Of a DNA stretch of 64,000 nucleotides, positions 22,753 through 36,000 are shown in pieces. This DNA comes from Isoetes taiwanensis (lineage: Eukaryota; Streptophyta; Lycopodiopsida; Isoetales; Isoetaceae): NCBI GenBank assembly GCA_021234155.1, contig JAJEKV010000008.1:7094445-7158444 (forward strand), written 5' to 3'. Made by a program: the position numbers and the translations under genes. Below the pieces are notes generated by a model. The model was not told where the DNA came from. It saw only the letters and a program-made list of their open reading frames with translations, and did not search any database. The number at the start of each line of letters is the position of its first letter. The first letter of the stretch is position 1.

Positions 22753-25447
22753 TGTGACAAGCTTAACGAGTTGACCCTCCTGGCAATTCGGGATCTTGTC
22801 TAAACTTAAGGCTATATCTAAACTGGTCAAAAAAAACTTTGTAAAGTTACAGTATTGATGAAGAATTTAATCTTCTATTTAGCAATTGGTGAATGATCCA
22901 TTCTTATCCATCAAGACTACAACAATCCAAAGATTTACTATTGATTATAATATCAAACTGAGCAAATCAAACAGAACTTCTAGCTCTAGATTTCAGCCAC
23001 GATTCCCGAATACATTGCCGCCATCAACTTGACCTCTGCCTTGCAGGTTGGCTGCACATGCACTCAATGGGGTTAGTCCTCGTGACTAAATGGGGATCTC
23101 TGCTGCCATTGCATGCATTGAACATCTTGAAAATCTTGTATAACAAAAACATAAACACAAAAAAAGACATTAGATCCTATGTGAGTACAACTCTAGACAA
23201 GGACATCATGATTAAATGAAATACAATAATGAGAATTAGAAGCAAAGAACATAGCCAAAATACCAAAACATCATAACCATAGCTCCGAAACAATGGAAAG
23301 CTCAGCCAGCCTACATGCAGGTCCTATTAGCAAAAACATGCCCAGCCAGCTCACATTCCGAGCCCTGTAGCAGGAGTGGTGGGGTGAATCTCGTATCTGC
23401 ATACCCTTCCTAGCCCACGTCTGGCACTGGAGGACCTCTTACCATGGAGTCACAGAGATGACGTAGCATCCCTGCCAGGAGAACTATGCCCAGTGTCACG
23501 GAGTACAAGAATACCACAGAGAAACACAGATGAACATGAGCGTGCCGGAGCAACCTAGGCCACCGAACCTAAAGCCCGACCACGGAGGATCCAAGAGACA
23601 TCAAAATATGAAGGCACAGGTGATGCAACATCAAAGACCAAGACATGTGATGTTCATTAGATTATTTACTATTACAGGTGCCAAGGTCATACTCTGCCCC
23701 TTGCTGAAGTTGCCCATACATGTTGAAGTAGCTTATTTTGCTCCATACAATGACATCTAAGTAGGTTCAATAGCATTTTCTCAAAGCTCAAGCTTACACT
23801 AAGGCAATTCCCCTATAAGGAATGTAACTCTACATTAGCTTCTGTTAAATCCGTTAACCATAATAACTTACTATACTTCCTACATGTAATTCTCTTGTCA
23901 ATTCATCCAGTACTATGTCGGAGTAGCTAAACAAGTGATGCAGACCTAATGACCCAAATATGTTGATGTAGCATGCTTAGTACCAAATCAAAAACCGCTT
24001 CCTTAACTTCTAATAAACATTATGCAATTAATGAGTATTCAAAACTCCATTCCAGACTTTATTATCGTTGATGCTGAGCAACTGTCTATATCAAGTATTT
24101 ATGCTAGATTGTTCCCTAGCATATGTCCCATCTCCATGAGCTAAGAAATATATCTTACTGCAATCCTAAAAATTGTTCACATGAATAACAAATTTCCATT
24201 GTTAAACAATAATTCAAACAATGCATATTCGTCCAAATTACGATAATTCTGCCCAGCTCTTCAGGACCAATCTCCTCTGCTGACTAAGCTCAGATGCAAA
24301 CCATCTCCATCCAGGATGTTACTTGACCTTATGTTTTCACATGACAATAAATATGATTAAAAGCAACAACATAGCAAATCAAAGAAAACAAGACAACAAA
24401 AGCCAAAGGTAAAAAAAAACGTGGACACAGCATCAGCATGGCGTTGGAATTCGGTGCCCATCAGCACGAAGCCATACTTATGGCCATCGATTTGGACTCA
24501 CTTAAGCCTGAATTCATCCAAATTGGGTCCTGGCTTTTTGTTCCAATAAATGCCAGGCGATTCAGGAGGATTCAGAGATCCATCTCGGCATGCTGAAAGT
24601 TTGTATCTGCCTTCTCGGTTTACTTCAATTTCACTCAAAAGCCTTTTACCATGCCAAAATGACCTGTTACATCATAATTTTGGCCTATTCCAGGCCTAAC
24701 CTTTTTTTTTCAAACAATTATTACAATCCATCTTTGATGGCACTCCTCCGGCCGCTGCAAGAGATGCTGCCTAATTCATGCCTAAGCTGGAATCTCATGA
24801 TGACTTCTAATCCAAACTTATATGCCCCATCATAAACCACATGTAAATCACCAAGCAACTATCATCTCTCATACATATACTAAGATCCATATCTCTAGCA
24901 AGCACATGAGCCCAGATGTATGTCTTAAAACCCCACCGAAAAGAAGAAGATTGATGCAGCAGCTGATGTGATCTCCAAGCTCTGGCCTCCTCGATGTCTC
25001 TAAGCTCTTGCCACTCAAAGCTTTCTCCAGAGAATTCCTTCATGCTTGGATCTCTGGACCCCTTGCAATTGCTTGTGCCTCAAAAGATCGTCTTCTAGTT
25101 CCAAGAATCAAACTGTAGAAGAACATATATAGTGCAGTCAATTCTGATACAGCATCACAATTTATGTGATAACATTCACATGTGAATGAGTTTCGGTATG
25201 ATTAGACCCAATCCGGAGAGCTTACTCAGAAATATTTCTAGCAAAAGAAGAACCACTAAAAATGGATCTCGGGTATGCTCCAAAATTCGGGCTCCAAAAC
25301 TGCCCAGAATTAATCCTGCTTTCATGTTCTGCAACAATCTTTTTTTCAAAGAGACAAAACCCTAAACTCGTGTTGCATATATGCATACATATGTACATAT
25401 GTACATAAGTACATATACTGGCCCATCAAGTGGCCAGCTCTGTTACA
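22753..25447 (-). repeat. LTR (middle copy)
   Basis: It begins TGTAACAGAG at 25447 and ends CTTGTCACA at 22753. It lacks the MITE and so preserves that insertion's empty site at 22798-22805. Confidence 0.75.
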
Positions 25448-25868
25448 GTCTCCCCTTCTAAATTTAAACCCATGTCCGCATGGGTCGCTCATAGATTTGG
25501 TGAAGCATTCCTCCAGCCAATTTGAATCAATATGCAATGCCAACTTAGTCACTAATCATGCCTCAACATCATCATTAGTTGCCTCCATTGCTCACAAGGA
25601 GAATTCTCCTTTAACACCTTCATGCTAAACATAAAGCCTCTAGATACTGCTCCTCCTGAGGATAACATCTCTAATTGTCTCTTAAATAAGAACCATTAGC
25701 AACATCTTAGATCTGCAACTTTATCTTAATCTACCTTGTTACACCATGGATCAAAACTCGCAATCCATAGATCATAATGTCAACACCCAAAGATCCAATA
25801 TTGCTCTGATGCCAACTGTGACAAGCCTGCCGAGTTGACCCTTTTGGCAACTCGGATCTTGTCTAAAC

Positions 25869-26179
25869 CAGTGATGACTTTATCATCCTCTAGCTGCTTC
25901 TAAACTATAGAAATGGTGGCGATTGTTTCCTATTTTTCCAACATTTTTATCGAGACGAATTTAGTAGAATTGGATGTCTTACCATAAAATTGAGGTTTCT
26001 ACTATAAAATGTCCATTAATTTGGCGAATTTACTATAATTGGGATGCAATATTATCAAATTTTGGCGATTTTATGAAGTTGTTTTAGCCTACGCATCCTA
26101 GGTAACCATCGAATCCAGTTTTAAAAAAATGATAAAATATAGCAACTTTACGAAGTTTCACACCTTAAAGTCATCACTG
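25869..26179. mobile_element. hAT-type MITE, 311 bp
   Basis: Terminal inverted repeats CAGTGATGACTTTA (14 bp, perfect) and an 8-bp target duplication GTCTAAAC (25861-25868 and 26180-26187). Both are typical of hAT elements, whose ends commonly start CAGNG. The related LTR at 22798-22805 has a single GTCTAAAC, the empty site. There is no coding capacity. Confidence 0.93.
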
Positions 26180-26815
26180 GTCTAAACTTAAGGTATATCT
26201 AAACTGGTCTAAAACACTTTGTAAAAGTTACAGTATTGATGAAGAATTTAATCTTTTAACTAGCAATTGGGGAATGATCTATTATTATCCATCAAGACTA
26301 CAACAATCCAAAGATTTACTATCCATAATATTCTCAATATATAAAATATCAAACTGAGCAAATCAAACAGAACTTCTAGCTCTATATTTCAACCACGATT
26401 CCCGACTACATTGCTGCCATCAACTTGACCACTGCCTTGCGGGTTAGTTGCACATGCACTCAATGGGATTAGTCCTCGTGACTAAGTGGGGATCCCTAGC
26501 TGCCATTGCATGCATTGAACATCTTGAAAATCTTGTATAACAAGAGCATAAACACAAGAAAAGACATTAGATCCTATGTGAGTACAGCGCTAGACAAGGA
26601 CATCATGATCAAATGAAATAAAACAATGAGCATCAGAAGCAAAGAACATAGCCAAAATACCAGAACATCATAGCCATAGCTCCGGGACAATGGGAAGCTC
26701 AGCCAGCCTACATGCAGGCCCTGTTAGTAGAAACATGCCCAACCAGCTCACATTCTGAGCCTGGTCACCACGAAGGAGGAGGTTCCTCCAGTACCCACAT
26801 GGCCGAGCACTTCGA

Positions 26816-27022
26816 TCAATTAAGCAAGCATCCCGAAGCTAAAGAAAAGGCATCCAAAATATTCTTGGCTGCCTGGAGATTGGCCTCATCTGCATGAAGA
26901 AAGAGGAATGTATCATCCGCAAATTGACTGCAAACCTGTTGCGACCCATCATCCATGCGGAGACCTTGCACCACATTGTCAGCAACTGCCACCTGAAAAA
27001 ACTGCGAGAGAGCTTCTGCCAC
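26816..27022 (-). pseudogene. LINE reverse transcriptase scrap (FADD motif)
   Basis: A 68-aa frame containing CSQFADDTFLFLHADEANL, the motif C region of plant LINE reverse transcriptases (F/YADD catalytic pair), followed by AKNILDAFSLASGCLLN, the next conserved block. It lies inside one LTR of the large LTR element, where the sister LTR has unrelated sequence, so it arrived by insertion or template switching. It is too short to be functional. Confidence 0.75.
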
Positions 27023-28232
27023 TATAGCTTACGATAATTCTGCCCAACTCTTCATGCCTAATCTTCTCTACTGACTAAGCTCAGATGCAACCCATTTCCA
27101 TCCAGGATGTTACTTGCCCTTATGTTTTCACATGACAATAAATATGACTAAAAGCAACAACTTAGCAAATCAAAGAAAACAAGACAACAAAAGACAAAAC
27201 TAAAAAAAAAGGGTGGTCACAACATCAGCATGGTGTTGGAATTCGATGCCGATCAACACAAAGCCATATTTATGGCCTTTGATTTAGAGTCATTTTAGCC
27301 TGAATTCATCTAAATTGGATCCTAGTTTTCTGTTCCAACAAATCCCAGACAATTATGGAGGATTCAAAGGTCCATCTCAGCATGCTGGAAGTTCGTATCT
27401 GCCTCTCAATTCCACTCAAAAACCTCTTACCATGCCAAAATGACCTAATACATCCTAATTTTGGCCTATTCCAGGCCTAATATATGGTTTTCAAGCAGTT
27501 ATTATAATCCATCTTTGATGGCGTTCCTCCGACCGCTGCAAGAGATGCTGCCTGATTCAACCTCAAGCTGTAACCTAATGATAACTTCTAATCAAATATT
27601 ATATGCCCCGATCATAAACCACATGTAAATCATCAAGAAACCATCATTTCACATATATATAGTAAGATCCATATCTCTGGCAAGCACCAGAACCCAAATA
27701 TAAGTTTTAAAACCCCACCTAAAAGAAGAAGATTGATGCAGCAGTTGATGTGATCTCCAAGCTCTAGCCTTCTCAATGTCTCGAAGCTCTTGCCTCCTCA
27801 AAGGCTTCTCTAGATAGTTCCTTCATGCATGGACTCTGGACCCCTTGCAATTGCTTGCGCCTCAAAAGATCGTCTTCTAGCTTCAAGAATCAAACTGCAG
27901 AAGAACATACATAGTGCAGTCAATTCTGACCCAGCATCACAATTTCTGTCATAACTTTCACATGCGAATGAGATTCATCATAATCAGACCTAATCCGGAA
28001 AGCTACTCAGAAATATTTCTAGCAAAAGAAAAATCACTAAAAATAGATCTCGAGTCGTTGAGGTATGATGCTCCAAATGTCAGGCTCCAAAACTGCCCAA
28101 AATTGATCATGCTTTTATGTTCTGCAATAGTCCTTTTTTCAAAGAGACAAAGCCTGAACTCATGCTGCATATATGCCATACATATGTACATAAGTACGTA
28201 TACTGGCCCATCAAGTGGCCAAGTCTATTACA

Positions 28233-29735
28233 GAGGATTTTTTATTGGTGTAAAATTCGTGTAGAAGGTGCAAAAAATTTAAATGCTGGAGATGGAGTGC
28301 AGCCGAATTTCAATGTCATGGAGATGGTATTAGCAGACAAAGCACTTGAGCAGGGTACAAACTCAACCTGCAGATCACCTCCAAAAAAACGTTCATCTGT
28401 TGATCTAGTCTTGCGGTAAAAAATGGAGGCTCCAGGCTCCAGGCCATCCGTGCTTGTGATTCTATGCATTCTCGACTACCATGTTGAGAATTGTTCTTTA
28501 ACTAAGTCATTAGATTAATTTAATTATTAATTAATCTCATTAATCTGATTAGTTGTTGTTTATATTTTAATAATTGGTACTTTTTAAAAAGGATCCATCC
28601 CTTTAACTCTTGTTGATTTCCCCCAACTTCTCCCCCCTTCCCTTCCCCAACTGCTTTCGTTGTCCCCCCTTTTCCACCTCCCCTGCCTCCCCTCTTCCCG
28701 TGCCCCTCTCCCTCTTTGCCCCCTTCCTCTTTGTCTCCTTGCCCCTCCCTCTTTGCCCTCTCCCCTAGCTTCTCCCCTTTGCCCCTCCCCCCTTCCCCTC
28801 GTCATTTGCCCTAGTTAAAGCTATAGGCAACCTCCATGCCATAGCATTGCATGAGAGATGAGCATAGTAGATTTTGTGAACTTTTCAACTCACGGTTTGT
28901 AAATTTTATGAGAAAAACAAGTGAGCCAGTTTTTGTGCTATATATGATGTATATTTCTATCAGTCACTCAATGCAAACCCCCTCCCCCCCCTTTTACGAG
29001 TTCCATTTTCTTGCATGAGGCTCAAACGTCAGGATCTGACCCAAACTTTATTATTGCATCACACATGTCCATAGCCCCCTCACAAATTATACTGTTTGCA
29101 AGGAGTAGGGTTCAGATTGAAGGAGGTCTGGTGGAATGGGCTGTACATAGCCGACTAGAAAAGAGAGCTCATATGGAGATGCTAGTGGGTCTGCACGACA
29201 ATATGCAGTCCATAGTGCTCATCCGATCACCACCTGTTGAGTGCAGATGCTGGCTGCCTAAACCCTAGGCTGATATTAATCCCTGATATGGATTATTCTA
29301 GGGAAAGGTCCTTTGCAAAACAACAACAACCGATAAGTGAAGTGGTGTTTCATTGAGCTGAATGAAAATGAGTACAATGAACCATAGGAGTTCACAAATG
29401 ACCCCAAATGAGTGAGTAACAATATGAAGATCATCAGATCATCCTAGATAGCCCAAACACCCTATGTTGAGCATCAACCGCCTCATCTCAAAGCATGCAT
29501 AATGGCAAAATCCCTAGATGGAGCCACCAGACCAGCATCTTTTTTCGCGCCGCCCTCTCCGAACGTCCAGAACCCCAAAATCGACCCCCAAACACGTGGA
29601 GACTGCTCGGGAACAGGGATAGGTTCAATACTGTATACGTTTTATACGTAATATGTATTTTTTGTTTGATACGGCACAAATTTGACGTTTAATACGTCAA
29701 AAATACGTCCAAAAAAATTTCCGGCGTCGAAAAAA
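28233..29735. other. No gene recognised; C/T-rich tract
   Basis: Flank between the LTR element and the duplicated retroelement. Positions 28604-28805 are a strongly strand-biased pyrimidine tract (CCCC/CTCC/TTCC words). An 85-codon plus-strand frame at 29011-29268 has no domain I recognise. At 29.63-29.71 kb ATACGT words recur at short spacing. Confidence 0.4.
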
Positions 29736-29768
29736 TTTCGCGTAAGCTTCAGTTTCGCTTACGCGAAA
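29736..29768. repeat. 12-bp inverted repeat at the duplication boundary
   Basis: TTTCGCGTAAGC and GCTTACGCGAAA are separated by 9 nt. The hairpin ends within a few bases of where similarity to the second copy of the 6.6 kb unit begins, so it may mark the edge of that element. Confidence 0.7.
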
Positions 29769-29769
29769 C

Positions 29770-29997
29770 TTAAAAAAAAAACACCAAATCTGTTACCAGA
29801 CTACCATACTTGATATTTCCGACTGGAAATACCAAGTCTGCCTTTGGCAGCCATAGAAAACTGCCAGGAAACAATTTCCTAGGCCAGGATAAGGACTTAA
29901 CACAATTAATTTGTATCAACAGTACACTTATTTCCACAGAAATTTTTATTTCCAGAAATAATACATTCAATATATCTCAAATGCATCCTACATACTA
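29770..29997 (-). repeat. Left part of retroelement copy 1
   Basis: This segment matches 58155-58376 almost base for base. In copy 2 it runs directly into the rest of the unit; here it is cut off by the Helitron array. It codes for nothing obvious. Confidence 0.9.
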
Positions 29998-32900
29998 CTA
30001 GTAAACGTGTGCCCAGCGTTGCTGGGCTAATATCCGGACTTGTGTTTTTCCTTGGCATCTAACATTCTCCTTGATCAACCTTTAAGAACCCACATCACCA
30101 CAATCTTTATATGGGCCTTCAATCAGTATAGAAACCATCAATGATGCAATCAAAACACATGTCTACAAAGTTTATGTTGATCAACCTTTAATTGAGTTTA
30201 TGTTAATCAACCTTTAGTTGAGGTTTTAGTCAACACGTTGAGTTGCATCCGATGGGATTAAACGTTTTTATAAATTGCTCACCACATATGTTGAGTTTCA
30301 GCTATTTATTACATTCAACGTCTCTTTTCCATGCAAAGTTCAATCTTATCCTTTGCAGATATAGCATTCTACATTCCCTGAAATTTGGCACATCTACACT
30401 ACAAATGTAGTTGCTAGGATAGAAGTGATGTTGGCGACAAACTATTCTCAAGGGGCAAAAGGTTTAGTATGTTAAATTATTTCCAACAATCCAAAACGTA
30501 AAACAAAGTTGGAGCACAAACCATTCTAAGGCGTATTAATACACAAATTGTTTCCAGCTCCAAAGGCCACCGATCCAAACATTCCATTGGCCTTTTCAAA
30601 TACACCAAGAAATGATGGCCAAGAGGATATTAAGCAATTCCGTTATTTTGACTCCATTATTTTGACTAATGAAGTCTAATGTTTTGCTTGAGAGTTGAAG
30701 AACTGTCTTTTATTTGAAACAAATCTATTTCAACACAAGTCATACATTTTTGAACTACTTGGTTAATATAACTCATGTCTCATGTGGCATTGTAGATCCG
30801 AGATAGCCAAGACATAAATGTACCTTGAGACTAAAGACAAAACAGGAGTACTTTGTGCACTTCGGAATCTCCACACATGTAGATGAATCTAAACGAAGTC
30901 TTTCTATGTGAAAATAACATGTATTTCAGATACAATTTATCCATTGTATGTAAATTCACACTTCATAAGCAAAACGAAATATGCATCATCTATTCCATGC
31001 ATACGAAACGTAATAATGCAATGCTTATAATTTTAACAAAGAGTTTAACTGAATTGTAAGTTACCCGCAAACCACAAATGGCAATGAAAACCAAATTGCA
31101 GCTTGCTTCAAAATGCCACAAAACTACAAACCGAACACACTACCCAAGAAGCTCCGTAAATGAGTTCCTTACCAAAAACATATTCTATATTTGTCGCCTT
31201 CCTATAAGGTCATAAAATCGGTGTCCACTTTACAACTTATAGCAATGAATTGTACCTGCACTACCACAAATGCCAATGAGAAAAAAAAATTGCATAAAAA
31301 TCTGCAAAGGCATACACCTGCTTTCAAATGCTATTAAATACCTATTCACAATTACTCACAAAATTGGAGCACTTTGCTACAATTACTTGGTTTAGTTGGT
31401 CCATGCTTTAATGCATGTAAGCATTTGCCATTAACTCAATCAGAGGAAATTGCCATTAATGAAAGAGTTAATGCTTAACTCACCGAGTCCACCGCAAATG
31501 CACAACAGAACATGACTTCAAAACAACAACAGCTAAGAAAAACATCTCAAACATAACATTGCTCATTTCGCTTTGCTATAATAGTCTATTCAATAATAGT
31601 CTATTGCTTGCTACCGCTTCTGGATCCGCCTTTTCTACTAACTTATAACGGTCATAAATAAATTCTTAATCAAAACGGTGCGATATGCTATCATCACAAA
31701 GAAACAAACAAACACGGTAAAAAATGAGTCTTTCCCGCATAATATGTTCAACCCTTAAAATAATTTACCTTCCCTCGAAAAAAAAATTAGCTTCACCTTT
31801 CTTTGTCGTGGGTGGAAATTTGCTCAAAGCCACGAAGAAGTATGCATGCCAAAGCTAAACATTCATGCACGAACCAATCATGATTTATGAGTAGAGATTG
31901 TACAAAATGCAAGCTTCGCTATAACGAAAGAGAAAACCATATCTACTCATGAAATGACAGCTTTGCTTAATGCGGGAATCTACAACAAAAATGGAAGTAT
32001 CAAAGGAAAAAAAACCGTGAGCAAGCATTACCGGAGAAGCTCCCGCCTCGAATCAATAGAAAATGCATTTAGCATCATACAAATAGGATTATGGAGTCAC
32101 GAACCCGCCAATATCATAGGCCGATGTATGAACCAATCATGATTTATGAGTAGAGATTGTACAAAATGCAAGCACTCTCTATATAACGAAAGAGAAAACC
32201 ATATCTACTACATCGAAATGACAACTTTTGTTTAATGCAGGAATCTACAACACAAAAATAAAATGGAAGTATCAAAGCAAAAAACCCGTGAGCAAGCATT
32301 ACCGGAGAAGCTCCTTCCTCGAATCAATAGAAAATGCATTTAGCATCATACAAATAGGATTATGGAGTCACGAACCTGCCAATAACATAGGCCGATTTTC
32401 CATGGAAAATTTTGTGATGAAGGCGAAACATCAAGCAAAGATATCCCAAGTAAAGAGCTTAGAAAAACGGCCTTGAACCATCTTGCCCTCAATCGATTTA
32501 CTGATTGCAAGAGTTTGGGTTAACTCGCATCAAAGAAAATGTACTGCTCAGCCAAATTCCTCGGAAACAAAAATGCTGATGAATGTGGCGACGATTCCTG
32601 ACTAAAACCGACTAAAACCATCCGGTAAGCCGGAAAATCTCCTGAAAATCGAAAATGAAGAAAGGAGGAGTTAGGGTTCTACCCGCTCGGCAATTCACTC
32701 AAAGGACTCAAAGACAATTGCTCAAGCGGGAGCCGGATGGAAAAAAAGAACTGCTTGTAGCATCCAAAACAACTCGGCCTAAAACCTTGTTATCTAAAGA
32801 ATATCGAGGGGGAGGAGCACGTTCCTCCTGCTTCCCGCCTTGATCATGGCTAAGCCGTTTAACTCAGAAAAAATTGCACCCGGTAACTAGTCGGGGAGAG

Positions 32901-33031
32901 AAGTTTGCCGATAAACCAATATTTGATCCGAAAACACGCTTTACGGTTTCAAAACTCACGCCGCTCACACCACCAGGAAAAGTGTTACACCGGCGTGAGC
33001 CATGATGGCAAAAACATTTTAAATAAGTAGA
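29998..33031 (-). mobile_element. Helitron H1 of the tandem array
   Basis: Minus-strand element with 5' end TCTACTTATTTAAAATG at 33031 and 3' hairpin plus CTAG at 29998. It is a 3.03 kb relative of HA at 19.6 kb, including the internal duplication. Its 3' end abuts host DNA; its 5' end abuts H2 with no intervening base. No transposase gene. Confidence 0.92.
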
Positions 33032-36000
33032 CTAGTAACGTGTGCGGCGTTCGCTGCCGCGCTAATGTCCTAGCATGTACTTTTACTCTACGGCAATGTC
33101 TATAAGTGCAACTTCAACAACAAAATATTTTGTCATTGGTAAGAATGGATATTATTTGCTTTTGTCACTGTAACGAATAAGCTTACAGTTCTTTTAGTGT
33201 CATTTTGGTGTGGCGAAGGAGGTTTGGTTTAATATTACAGTCAATTTTAATTGGTGAGATTAGGATTTGATTCCTGAATTACGTGATTATGCTTTGCAAA
33301 AATCCAATAGTTTAATTGTGAGCAGGAGCTGGGCTCAGGCAATTCCCGCGTGTTGGGACACAAGGCTGGAGCAAGTAGCTGGACATTATTGAGAATATAG
33401 CGCTGTTTCTGCTAATGTTCGCATGCGTTTTTACTCGGTCTTTGACGTCCATATGTGCAACTTCAACAACAAATATTGGCAAGAATGGACTTTATTTGCT
33501 TTTATAATTACTTTTGTTATTGAAATCGTCTAATTATACTATCATCAATGTATTAACAAAAATTGAGCCTGTGTTATGCCTTTGATCACCATGTCGCCAA
33601 ATCACGAAGTTGTCAAGAGTTATCATGTCTCCATGTTACTTATGTCATACACACTCTTGGTTCATGGTATGATTAGGAACGAAAACTACCACGCTCATGT
33701 GCATGGAGTAGCAAGCGTGATAAAAAAATAGATACGTAAAATGTAAAACACGTAATTTTGTTATGGTTCATTGGCGTACTTTAGTTCATGATGGAAATCT
33801 AAATATGCATCTCCACATGGTGCAACATCACCAAGGGCCTAATCTTGTAATTTTTTTATGCTCCCATGATATCTCCACTTCTCCTATAGGTAACATCTTA
33901 GTCAAGGTAAAATCATTGATTCGAATCAAGCGTAAGATGTCTCACGACTATCAAACATGTGAGACAACTCATCTCGGCGGTAGACTTGTGTCTTCGGGAT
34001 TATATAACGCCTCGGGGACTCCATGATTTTTCCAACATATTGTGAGTTCTTTTGCTATTTATATGGCAATTCACCAGTTTATAGTGTCATTTGTCATCTG
34101 CTAAAAGAGATAAACAATTGGAGGTTATTTAAAGCACTATATTACCCAATAAGTAGATACATGTACTCCATCCTCCACCTACCTCTCTCAAAGCACACCA
34201 AGAACAACATTCCCTTGAGAAGTCGTCGTTTAGTTGGATGTAGTGCTCTAGACAACCTCGTTGGTGCAAAATATTTCTTTGACCTTTGCAATGAGCTCCT
34301 CAATTTCCACGTCCACTACCCCATGCACATAAGCATGGTATTTTCGTTCCCAATGACACCATAACTCAAAAATGTGTGTGCAGCCTTATTATGCGCATAA
34401 AGGCTTGTGGCCTTCCAAATAAGATTGATTTAATTTGTATCCTTTACGACTCCTATGGCGTTCATGCCAAAGTAGTTTTATTTCTCTATGTACGGTTCAA
34501 ATGTCATTAGACTTTGCAAATACTCAAAATGTTGGAACATCTTAATTCTATTTAGAAAATGCGACTTGACACTTCCAATTTAGGTAGATTAGCTAATTCT
34601 ATTCAAAACTTGCAAGTTGCAAGCAATTTTCCTTAATATATAGACAACACCTTGCAAGTAGTTTTCTTTAATATATAAACATGCATCGATCAGGCGATGT
34701 AGAATAAGATAAAAGCAACTTGGGAGCTATTTACCGTGTTCTTTCAAAGGACAATATGGGAATGTAAAACATCCAATCCAAGCCCAAAAATCATGAATCA
34801 CAATCAAAGCAGATGCCCTGAAATGTTTATCCAAAATTTATGTCTGCAGGACCTACTCAAAATGAAATGCCTTTGCTAATTTAATTATCCCATGTCTTGT
34901 TTTTTTTTTAAGTTCCACTATGTTATATTCACTATACAACACCAGATAATGCAACAGATAATGCAACAGCTTGAAGTTAAGATCCTACTTGCGTATTGAA
35001 AGTGCGGGAAGCTCTTGATGTTTTGCAAAAATAGATCACAAATTGCAAGCATTATTGTTCTATAATAGGTACTCGCATAAAGATTCCTTTATCCTCATAA
35101 GTGGAAGTTCAACATTGATGCATGCCCATGTATCCTATGCACAAAACAACCAATTAGAAGCTCATATATTCCTGTGCATGTGGGCGTGATTCTTCCTATA
35201 CAACCAACAAAACTAAGGGCTTGTTCTTCGAATATGATCAAACCTATGAACTGCAATTGTACGAAGGTACATAAAGAAAAGAAGCTTGAAACAATGAAAT
35301 ATAAAGAAGTATCTTGTTTCTTGATCTGAAAACTATATTCTCTTAGCAATCTGAAAATTCTGGACAAAGGGGTTGCAGTAGCAGGCGTACCACAAACAGA
35401 AGCAGCAGGACCTTCAGTTGTCCAAGATGTTATCTCTGGTGTACCAGGTGGATAGTGTTACAAAGGAAGCAGAGATATTTCAGCCTCTTAAAAACCAAGC
35501 TGTATATCTATTCCGTGTACTTGAATAGAGAATATGATGTAAAATGTATCTAGTTACAAAGCAACAGGCAGATATTATTACGAAGGAAGCGGAGACATTT
35601 GATCCTCTTGAAAACGGAGGTGCATATCTTACTTGAACAGGCAGTATATGATGTGAAGTGTATCTGCATTTATAAAGCACTAAGATTGTGGAGTCTTGGA
35701 GATTTTTATATCAATACAACAATGATGTCACTTGTTTAAAGTATATATTCTTCATGTACAGAGCCGTTGCATATATTTTCCTGATTTGGGCCATGTCGTC
35801 AGCAAGTTTGCCCATTGCGACCTTTACAAAGACATAAATTCTCTTGCAAGAAAGGAATTACCTGGAAACCTTGCCGAATGAGAGATTGCAGCACAGGAAG
35901 GGTGATGAATTTGTTGATAAAATATCCTGTTGGTAAAAACTTATGTTAAGCATATGCAAGGAACATAAATGAAGATGAGGGAGAGAATAAGCTTGACAAA

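Larger units (their letters stand above)
18845..28232 (-). mobile_element. Non-coding LTR retrotransposon, LTR-int-LTR-int-LTR
   Basis: Large non-autonomous LTR element read on the minus strand: LTR 25817-28232, internal 25448-25816, LTR 22753-25447, second internal (19347-19577 plus 22619-22752, split by a Helitron) and a truncated LTR 18845-19346. LTRs start TGTAA and end TGTCACA. The primer site TTGGCATCAGAGC (25803-25815) is near-complementary to initiator tRNA-Met, and AGAAGGGGAGAC precedes the next LTR. The internal region is only 369 bp and codes for nothing, so replication would need proteins in trans. Sharing of the middle LTR by two internal regions indicates unequal recombination between copies. 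Confidence 0.75.
25817..28232 (-). repeat. LTR (5' in element orientation)
   Basis: It begins TGTAATAGAC at 28232 and ends CTTGTCACA at 25817. It contains the hAT MITE and a LINE reverse-transcriptase scrap at 26.8-27.0 kb that replaces a different ~880-bp segment of the sister LTR. Confidence 0.75.

Noticed and set aside
28584-28805. Arg/Gly-rich 73-aa protein on the minus strand
   Set aside because: It is a translation of a purine/pyrimidine-biased low-complexity tract, with no other coding evidence.
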